Shown here: one piece after another, positions 55,782 through 64,000 of the stretch | Layout: each line of letters begins with the position of its first letter | Numbering within the stretch: the stretch's first letter is position 1 | NCBI GenBank assembly: GCA_032622095.1 | Contig: CP136063.1 | Coordinates: forward strand, 14,177,814-14,241,813 | Source: Siphonodentalium dalli | Lineage: Eukaryota; Mollusca; Scaphopoda; Gadilida; Siphonodentaliidae | Length of the DNA: 64,000 nucleotides | Direction of reading: 5' to 3' | The notes under the pieces: model-generated | Databases searched by the model: none | Seen by the model: only the letters and a program-made list of their open reading frames with translations | What the model was told of the DNA's origin: nothing | Position numbers and translations under genes: made by a program

Positions 55782-58492
55782 ATAACTAAATAACGGGTAT
55801 GCTATGACAGTATGAGGGTGATAATGTCTGAGATGAGCACATTAATATCCACGATCGCTGTCAAAAAGGCTAAATGTGCTCCTTTGACAGATTATCACTC
55901 TCCTAGCAAAAATACCCGTTATTTAGTTAATATTAAATAAATAACGGGTATGCTATGAGGGTGATAATGTCTGAGATGAGCACATTGACATCCATGATGG
56001 CTGTCAAAAAGGCTTATTGTGTTCCTTTGACGAATTATCATTCTCCTAGCATGCCCGTTATTTAGTTAATATTTACTAAATAACGTGTATGCAAGGAGGG
56101 TGATAATGTCTGAGATGAGCACATTAACATCAATGATGGCTGTCAAAAAGGCTAAATGTGCTCCTTTGACGAATAATCATTCTCCTAGCATACCCGTTAT
56201 TTAGTTAATATTTACTAAATAACGGGTATGCTAGGAGGGTGATAATGTCTGAGATGAGCACATTAACATCCATGATGGCTGTCAAAAAGGCTAAATGTGC
56301 TCCTTTGACGAATTACCATTCTCCTAGCATACCCGTTATTTAGTTAATATTTACTAAATAACGGGTATGCTATAAGGGTGATAATGTCTGAGATGAGCAC
56401 ATTAACATCCATGATGGCTGTCAAAAAGGCTAAATGTGCTCCTTTGACGAATAATCATTCTCCTAGCATACCCGTTATTTAGTTAATATTTACAAAATAA
56501 CGGGTATTCTATCAGGGTGATCATGCCTGAGATGAGGACATTAACATCCATGATGGCTGTCAAAAAGGCTAAATGTGCTCCTTTGAGACATTATCAGTCT
56601 CCTAGCATACCCGTTATTTAGTTAATATTAAATAAATAACGGGTATGCTATGAGGGTGATCATGCCTGAGATGAGGACATTAACATCCATGATGGCTGTC
56701 AAAAAGGCTAAATGTGCTCCTTTGAGACATTATCAGTCTCCTAGCATACCCGTTATTTAGTTAATATTAAATAAATAACGGGTATGCTATGAGGGTGATA
56801 ATGTCTGAGATGAGCACATTAACATCCATGATGGCTGTCAAAAAGGCTTATTGTGCTCATTTGACGAAATATCATTCTCCTAGCATACCCGTTATTTAGT
56901 TAATATTTACTAAATAACGGGTATGCTAGGAGGGTGATAATGTCTGAGATGAGCACATTAACATCCATGATGGCTGTCAAAAAGGCTTATTGTGCTCATT
57001 TGACGAAATATCATTCTCCTAGCATACCCGTTATTTAGTTAATATTTACTAAATAACGGGTATGCTAGGAGGGTGATAATGTCTGAGATGAGCACATTAA
57101 CATCCATGATGGCTGTCAAAAAGGCTAAATGTGCTCCTTTGACGAATAATCATTCTCCTAGCATACCCGTTATTTAGTTAATATTTACTAAATAACGGGT
57201 ATGCTATGAGGGTGATAATGTCTGAGATGAGCACATTAACATCCATGATGGCTGTCAAAAAGGCTTATTGTGCTCATTTGACGAAATATCATTCTCCTAG
57301 CATACCCGTTATTTAGTTAATATGTACTAAATAACGGGTATGCTATCAGGGTGATAATGTCTGAGATGAGCACATTAACATCCATGATGGCTGTCAAAAA
57401 GGCTAAATGTGCTCCTTTGACGTATTATCATTATCCTAGCATACCCGTTATTTTGTTATTATTTACTAAATAACGTGTATGCTAGGATGGTGATAATATC
57501 TGAGATGAGCATATTAACATCCATGATGGCTGTCAAAAAGGCTTATTGTGCTCCTTTGACGAATTATCACTCTCCTAGTATACCCGTTATTTAGTTAATA
57601 TTAACTAAATAACGGGTATGCTAGGAGGGTGATAATGATTGAGATGAGCACATTAACATCCATGATGGCTGTCAAAATGGCGTATTGTGCTCCTTTGACT
57701 GAGATGAGCACATTAACATCCATGATGGCAGTCAAAAAGGCTAAATATGCTCCTTTGACGAATTATCACTCTCCTAGCATACCCGTTATTTAGTTAATAT
57801 TAACTAAATAACGGGTATGCTAGGAGGGTGATCATTTCTGAGATGAGCACATTAACATCCATGATGGCTGTCAAACAGGCTTATTTTGCTCCTTTGACGA
57901 ATTATCATTCTCCTAGCATACCCGTTATTTAGTTAATATTTACTAAATAACGGGTATGCTAGGAGGGTGATAATGTCTGAGATGAGCACATTAACATCCA
58001 TGATGGCTGTCAAAAAGGCTAAATGTGCTCCTTTGACGAATAATCATTCTCCTAGCATACCCGTTATTTAGTTAATATTTACTAAATAACGGGTATGCTA
58101 TAAGGGTGATAATGTCTGAGATGAGCACATTACCATCCATGATGGCTGTCAAAAAGGCTAAATGTGCTCATTTGACGAATTGTCATTCTCCTAGCATACC
58201 CGGTATTTAGTTAATATTTACTAAATAACGGGTATGCTAGGAGTGTGATAATGTCTGAGATGAGCACATTAACATCCACGATGGCTGTCAAAAAGGCTAA
58301 ATGTGCTCCTTTGACTAATAATCATTCTCCTATCATACCCGTTATTTAGTTAATATTTACTAAATAACGGGTATGCTATGAGGGTGATAATGTCTGAGAT
58401 GAGCACATTAACATCCATGATGGCTGTCAAAAAGGCTAAATGTGCTCCTTTGACGAATTATCATTATCCTAGCATACCCGTTATTTAGTTTA
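55782..58492. repeat. 139-bp hairpin-module tandem array, about 19 units
   Basis: Each unit reads AAATAACGGGTATGCTAGGA, GGGTGATAATGTCTGAGATG, AGCACATTAACATCCATGAT, GGCTGTCAAAAAGGC, TGCTCCTTTGACGAAT and then the inverse TCCTAGCATACCCGTTATTT. Every unit can fold on itself and every unit junction (TAACTAAATAACGGG and mirror) is also palindromic. Variation is by point change, with one partial unit near 57,700. No unit-spanning coding frame is conserved. Confidence 0.95.
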
Positions 58493-58496
58493 TATT

Positions 58497-59710
58497 AGGG
58501 ACTATTAATCATGAAGAATAGTCCCTAATGTGGACTTCATTGTCTTACGTATAACCCCCGAAATATACCTAAACCCCTGTTTCGTTCTCTATCCCCAACG
58601 GAGACCCTTGCCTTGAAAGCAATTAATGATTGTTTTTAAACATCGTCTTCTCTATATATATTCGTATTATAGTCCCTATTAACGTGCTAACTGTACACAT
58701 AACAGTGAAATATGTAGAAGTCGTTTTAAGTCAAAGTAATTATAAATAGGGACTATAATACGAATATATATAGAGAAGACGATGTTTAAAAACAATCATT
58801 AATTGCTTTCAAGGCAAGGGTCTCCGTTGGGGATAGAGAACGAAACAGGGGTTTAGGTATATTTCGGGGGTTATACGTAAGACAAAGAAGTCAACTTTAG
58901 GGACTATTCTTCATGAAGAATAGTCCCTAAAGTTGACTTCTTTGTCTTACGTATAACCCCCGAAATATACCTAAACCCCTGTTTCGTTCTCTGTCCCCAA
59001 CGGAGACTCTTGCCTTGAAAGCAATTAATGATTGTTTTTAAACATCGTCTTCTCTATATATATTCGTATTATAGTCCCTGTTAATAATTATTTTGACTTA
59101 AAACGACGTCTACATATTTCATTTTTATGTGTACAGTTAGCACGTTTATAGGGACTATAATTCGAATATATATAGAGAAGACGATGTTTAAAAACAATCA
59201 TTAATTTCTTTCAAGGCAAGGGTCTCCGTTGGGGATAGAGAACGAAACAGGGGTTTAGGTATATTTCGGGGGTTATACGTAAGACAAAGAAGTCAACTTT
59301 AGGGACTATTCTTCATGATTAATAGTCCCTAAAGTGGACTTCTTTGTCTTACGTATAACCCCCGAAATATACCTAAACCCATGTTTCGTTCTCTATCCCC
59401 AACGGAGACCCTTGCCTTGAAAGCAATTAATGATTGTTTTTAAACATCGTCTTCTCTATATATATTCGTATTATGGTCCCTATTTATAATTATTTTGACT
59501 TAAAACGATTTCTACATATTTCACTTTTATGTGTACAGTTAGCACGTTAATAGGGAGTATAGTACGAATATATATAAAGACGATGTTTAAAAACAATCAT
59601 TAATTGCTTTCAAGGCAAGGGTCTCCGTTGGGGATAGAGAACGAAACAGGGGTTTCGGGGGTTGTACGTAAGACAAATAATTAAACTTTAGGGACTATTA
59701 ATCAGGACAA
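58497..59710. repeat. Three ~400-bp foldback monomers in tandem
   Basis: Junction palindromes AGGGACTATTCTTCATGA + inverse lie at 58,497, 58,899 (perfect over 30 bp), 59,301 and 59,690. Between them each monomer has long arms (CTTACGTATAACCCCCGAAA, CCCCAACGGAGACCCTTGCC, TTAATGATTGTTTTTAAACA) and their inverses. The non-palindromic centre (GTGCTAACTGTACACATAA..) is in one orientation in monomer 1 and inverted in monomers 2 and 3. Confidence 0.93.
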
Positions 59711-59838
59711 ATACTCCCTTAAGATATATAATAAATTTGTCTGGGATGCAATAGTGTCAAAACTAGTTATGTTTGTTTTGCCTCGAACATGAGTGTTACT
59801 TTAATTAATGTTTATTATTTGTTGCAGATCAGAGTTGG

Positions 59839-60027
59839 CTATGATAAAAAAAACCCGCCGTGGAGCAACAACAAAGAAGAGTGTTCCCGAAATGCATTTA
59901 TTAAAATTTTATTGAAACATATTCCGTCTTTTAGATTAAATTTCGTTTCGGCTGGTTCAGTCACTCGTGGGGAAATTCCATTCCGTGGTTTTTGTTTCCC
60001 ATTGCCCTTCATATCCGCTGCCATTGC
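59839..60027 (-). other. Possible short coding exon or 5' exon remnant
   Basis: A minus-strand frame starting MAADMKGNGKQKPRNG, with PRVTEPAETKFN following. A similar sequence context (GCCTCGSTGTGT then ATGGCGTCGGA) lies inverted at about 55,180-55,225, where the frame quickly stops. The frame resembles no family I know and may be a relic of the composite element's original gene. Confidence 0.2.
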
Positions 60028-60116
60028 CTTCCAACACACCGAGGCAGTGTTTACATGAATCAGTTAGAGAACAACACTGCCGTTGAATCCAGGGGCTGTT
60101 CTACGATATTGCCAAT

Positions 60117-61236
60117 GTAACAATGGGACTGAACTCTCGGAATAATACAGAATAATAGTGCAACAATGGGACTGAACTCTCGGAATAATGCAGAATAATA
60201 GTACAACAATGGGACTGAACTCTCGGAATAATGCAGACCAATAGGGTAACAATCAGACTGAACTCTCGGAATAATGCAAAATAATAGTGTAACAATGGGA
60301 CTGAACTCTCGGAATAATACAGAATAATAGTGTAACAATGGGACTGAACTCTCGGAATAATACAGAATAATAGTGTAACAATGGGACTGCACTATCGGAA
60401 TAATGCAGAATAATAGTGTAACAATGGGACTGAACTCTCGTAATAATGCAGAATAATAGTGTAACAATGGGACTGCACTCTCGGAATAATATAGAATAAT
60501 ATTGTAACAATGGGACTGAACTCTCGGAATAATGCAGAATAATAGTGTAACCATGGGTGTGAACTCTCGGAATAAAGCAGAATAATAGTGTAACAATGGG
60601 ACTGAACTCTCGTAATAATACAGAAAAATAGTGTAACAATGGGACTGAACTCTCGTAATAATACATAATAATAGTGTAACAATGGGACTGAACTCTCGTA
60701 ATAATGCAGAATAATAGTGTAACAATGGGACTGAACTCTCGTAATGATACAGAATAATAGTGTAACAATGTGACTGAACTGTCTGAATAATACCGAATAA
60801 TAGTTTAACAATGGGACGAAACTCTCGGAATAATGCAGAATAATAGTGTAGCGATGGGACTGAACTCTCGGAATAATGCGTAATAATAGTGTAACAATGG
60901 GACGTAACTCTCGTAATAATACAGAACAATGGTGTAACAATGGGACTGAACTCGTAATAATACAGAATAATAGTGTAACAATGGGACTGAACTCTCGTAA
61001 TAATACAGAAAAATAGTGTAACAATGGGACAAAACTCTCGGAATAATGCAGAATAATAGTGTAGCGATGGGACGGAACTCTCGTAATAATACAGAATAAT
61101 AGTGTAACACTGGGACTGAAATATCGTAATAATACAGAACAATAGTATAACAATGGGACTGAACTCTCGGAATAATGGAGAATAATAGTGTAACAATGGG
61201 ACTGAACTCTCAGAATAATGCAGAATAATAGTGTAG
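60117..61236. repeat. 43-bp tandem array, about 26 units
   Basis: Unit TGTAACAATGGGACTGAACT + CTCGGAATAATGCAGAATAATAG with scattered variants (TCGTAATAATACAG). On the minus strand the unit has no stop in any frame, so a 378-codon open frame and several overlapping ones run through it. These are period artefacts, not a gene. Confidence 0.95.
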
Positions 61237-62285
61237 TCTAGTAAAGGCTTGCATGCTTTATTCTCTCATCCAAATTAATACATGTATAACATAATGGATA
61301 TTGAGATACAGAAGTATATACACTAGACATATAGCAATGTAAACAATATATATGTGTATATGGTTCCGGGTCGTGTTGAAATTCGATGAATACATTCATA
61401 GTGTTATTCTGACACTTCTGGTTACACTGGTGTAAATAAGGTTCCGAGTGACATGTAGCGGATGCGGGAGGATTATATAGGAGGGAATAAAATAGACACT
61501 GGGCCCTGATTGGTCAATAGCCTTGTGTGCTTTTGGCATTAAAAAATCATCAAACCTCTTTCCTATGATTTCCCATAGGTAAAATAGCCACTGGCACAGG
61601 AATTAACTCTTTGTAGTGATGTTTGAATTTTTTGGTGCAGTCTAAAATATGACAGTGTTTGTTTATGCGGATCTGACACTAGTTACGAAAACACAAGATT
61701 TAAAGGCGAATTCCCTGCTAGACAGACATAATTTTTGTATGTAAAAAGTTTCCCCAAATGTCAAATTTTCAGATTTAAAAGAAAATTTGGTCCCAATAAT
61801 TATATAGCCAACAGCATACGCTAAAACGTTAGCACTGAGGCCTATGGAAAACATTTTCACCTGTGTAACCTTCTACTAATACATTCATAGTTTTATTCTG
61901 ACACTTCTACTCGCATATTATCGCCAGGAGTTAACACGGCGCACTCTCGTGTGAAACCTTGTTGGATGGATTAAACTAATCGATCGCAACGCGGAAATAA
62001 AAGTGGTTGTCGTCAGTCACACACGTGTGCTTACTTTTAGTTACACATAATAGGTATAATACATACAGGTCGTCAGTTTTATAATTTATACCACCGACGA
62101 TTGCCTTATCGCTCACTCGTTCTGACCATCGTATAATTGATTCCGGGAACCATACATATATATTACTATACCAACATGGAAGCCAAGTATTAATATCATA
62201 ACATTACTATTTAAATAATCGATTATAGTCAATATAAATGTAAATATGCTAGATACTCATTGTGCTTGTTGGCAGGTATTTAGTT
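61237..62285. other. No gene; one direct repeat
   Basis: AATACATTCATAGTGTTATTCTGACACTTCT-like sequence occurs near 61,390 and again near 61,881 (CATTCATAGTTTTATTCTG). Otherwise nothing is recognisable. Confidence 0.4.
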
Positions 62286-62289
62286 TTAG

Positions 62290-62830
62290 ATGATCTATCT
62301 ATTTGTAAACATGTGTTATATACACATGTAGTTACCAGGGTACAAAATAGTCGATATGGATCGCAGAACCCTGTCCGGAAACGCTTCTATCGATTAATAT
62401 TACTTATATGTCGAATATGTTCTTGTAAAAGGGTGTGGTTGTTTAGTTGACGAACAATAGTGGTTACTTTTAGCAGAGAAAATAAATGTTATTGTGTAAT
62501 TTTGTCACAAATCGGCGTAATTAGACTCGTCGCTTATAACTATGGAATTAAACAACACAAACAATCAATATGGGACATATGACGTTAGGAGCATAGCTAT
62601 GGGACACCCTAATGATCTCTGTCGATATATGGTAGCGCCTTAATAGTCTGTTCTAAAAGTAGAACACATCTGATATAAGTGTCTCATCTAATCATCTCAT
62701 TTTTATAATAACATTTTCGAAATAAAATCAATGTTAATTGATAGAAGCGTTTCCGGACAGGGGTATTCAATTCAAGTGTGTTATTTTACATCCACGCAAC
62801 TATTTCAAATTTGTTATATAAAGTTATTAT
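62290..62830. repeat. Right inverted block, mirror of 53.96-54.45 kb
   Basis: Contains GTCCGGAAACGCTTCTATCG, ATTTTGTCACAAATCG, AATTGATAGAAGCGTTTCCG and ATCCACGCAACTATTTCAAA, in the opposite orientation to the left block, with roughly 70-80% similarity by eye. Confidence 0.75.
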
Positions 62831-62833
62831 ACA

Positions 62834-63061
62834 ATGTTGTATACAGTATGTGTTTTTCTTGAACAAGTCCAGCTTGTGGTGAAAAGTCACATTGGACGAG
62901 ACACGTCACAACCTGATCGATTACAAGACAAGACAGTCAATGACTGTGGAGACGCTCGCCAGACTGTAAAGACTGAGAAGTCTGGGACTCGGAAGACAAT
63001 AAGAGTTAGTACTTGTCAAATGCACTTAAAACACGTAGTCATAAAGAGGGACGTAGCTTAG
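62834..63061 (+). other. Unassigned 75-residue open frame
   Basis: Translation includes EQVQLVVKSHIGRDTS and KSGTRKTIRVSTCQMH. Base composition (62,870-63,060) is less AT-rich than its surroundings and the frame is not repetitive. No family is recognised and splice context is unclear, so it could be a captured exon fragment. Confidence 0.2.
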
Positions 63062-63335
63062 AGAGTCTCCTTTGAGCAGTGGGTGTCCACATTGAAATAT
63101 GGTCCAGATCCCCCCAACCCACATAGTCCATAGTCTAGTTTAAACAAAATTCAATATATGTTAATTTACAAATTTTATATACATGTATACATAGTAAATA
63201 AATTGCGCTCTGTTCCATTTGCATATCATTATTATATATGTATAGACATATGTATTTGGTTGGAAAAGGAACGACAGTAAGCGTGAGCTTTTTGTAGTTG
63301 TCCCTGTACGAAGCGAAGCCCACACAGTATACGTT

Positions 63336-64000
63336 TTCATTAATTATAAATCGTTTATCACAATAGTAGTCAGTGGGCGCGACAGTTGTAGTCCAGCGGC
63401 CAAGTGTCGAATTTTGGCCTGACCCAAAATTATCTGTTATAGTTTGTTTCTTTGCTGATTATTCATGGGGATGGTCTCTGTAACATTTTCTAGGGTAATG
63501 TGGACCCCTCACCATTGAGCAATTTGAGAAATTCAAGATGGCGTCCAAGATGGCTGCCAAAATATGCTAGTTTTAGTTTGAAGCTGATATTTTCTTTCCA
63601 AATAACAATACGGTTGCTATTTGGTCCCTAAATATAACCTAATATATTACCTGAGTGCCAATATGGAATGTCGGTGTCATGAATAAAGAATGGCTTCCAA
63701 AATGGCCGCCAAATATATGAAAATATAAAAAATATATAACGATATGCTAAATTAACTGAGTTTGGAGCTGCAATGGTGTGGCTCAATTGGTTATTTTGCA
63801 TGTGGTTGTCCATGTATATTAAACTATGGAGTGTTATGTCATTAACACATCATTATTTTATTGTATATGTCACAATTGTTTTGAATGCGATTAAGTTGTT
63901 TCAGGTGAGATTTTTCTCGGCAATCACATTCGTGTCACATATTATACTCTTGGTTGATGACTGAATTACTAATTGATTGATATATATATTTCGGAGTTTG
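63336..64000. repeat. No gene; AAGATGGC-type fragments
   Basis: AAGATGGCGTCCAAGATGGC, AATGGCTTCCAAAATGGCCG and related words at 63,535-63,710 belong loosely to the AAGATGGC repeat style. The rest is AT-rich without identifiable genes. Confidence 0.4.

Larger units (their letters stand above)
53640..63335. mobile_element. Candidate large composite element with inverted flanking blocks
   Basis: Three blocks occur in mirror order. (1) GCTTCGCTTCGTACAGGGAC.. AAAAAGCTCACGC at 53,712-53,750 is inverted at 63,277-63,317. (2) A roughly 480-bp segment at about 53,955-54,445 is inverted at about 62,290-62,830, e.g. AATAGTTGCGTGG, TTTGTGACAAAATT, TCGATAGAAGC.TTTCCGGAC. (3) GGCAATATCGTA..AGCCCCTGGATT at about 55,105-55,140 is inverted at about 60,085-60,115. 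The interior is almost wholly tandem arrays. No transposase, integrase or polymerase motif was recognised. It could instead be two oppositely oriented copies of a smaller element. Confidence 0.5.

Noticed and set aside
55782-58492. tRNA or structured ncRNA gene cluster
   Set aside because: The modules fold as simple hairpins without tRNA boxes or any known RNA signature; a satellite of foldback units is simpler.
60060-61196. 378-codon minus-strand open frame
   Set aside because: It follows the 43-bp minisatellite exactly and equivalent frames are open in all three phases; this is a period artefact.
53640-63335. Polinton/Maverick interpretation of the large mirrored region
   Set aside because: No integrase, polymerase B, protease or packaging motifs were seen, and the interior is tandem arrays; only the inverted-flank layout is shared.

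Overview
This is animal nuclear DNA, AT-rich, with no bacterial or organellar features. No complete host gene can be recognised. The texture suggests a marine invertebrate, most likely a bivalve mollusc: dense MITEs and foldbacks, very frequent TACATGTA and ACCGGT palindromes, the 'AAGATGGC..GGCCATGTTTTT' dispersed repeat, LINE/SINE-like tails ending near 'AAGTTGAGCTAATAA', and an intron-rich Helitron. The species assignment is inference.

The dominant object is one minus-strand gene from about 50.45 kb down to 19.06 kb. I pieced it together exon by exon from splice sites, reading phase and family motifs. It is a Helitron2/Helentron-type rolling-circle transposon of 21 recognisable exons encoding about 2,270 residues. 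In order it carries a short acidic start, a run of 23-residue ARQ/TP repeats encoded by 69-nt exons, a CxxC-containing DUF6570-like region, an OTU cysteine-protease domain, the Helitron N-terminal domain, the HUH/two-tyrosine Rep nuclease, a PIF1-family helicase and a C-terminal exonuclease-endonuclease-phosphatase (EEP) domain. Nearly all splice junctions remain usable and in phase, but three in-frame stops (about 40,738, 33,006 and 19,870) and two single-base frameshifts (about 27,990 and 26,715) make this copy defective. Tandem duplication has reshaped it: a 69-nt exon pair is triplicated at 42.4-46.9 kb and a 207-bp coding segment is duplicated at 32.8-33.2 kb. Its introns hold younger insertions: MITEs, foldbacks, a hAT-like element with a target-site duplication, a 31-bp minisatellite, an 'AAGATGGC' array, and an antisense PHD-finger-like exon.

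Layout: 0-16 kb is gene-poor repeat mosaic (a TA-flanked 0.8-kb MITE, a block family at 2.6-4.1 and 7.4-8.05 kb, AAAGTAATTGACC-ended MITEs at 8.1-9.1 kb, a palindromic 20-bp array, and two inverted copies of a GC-rich repeat). 16.2-18.0 kb has three head-to-tail retroelement-like units. 18.3-19.0 kb has foldbacks. 19.06-50.45 kb is the Helentron. 50.5-53.6 kb has no recognisable gene. 53.6-63.3 kb looks like one large composite with inverted flanking blocks enclosing three arrays: about 19 copies of a 139-bp hairpin module, three roughly 400-bp foldback monomers, and about 26 copies of a 43-bp unit. No transposase was recognised there. 63.3-64.0 kb is unannotated repeat-like DNA.
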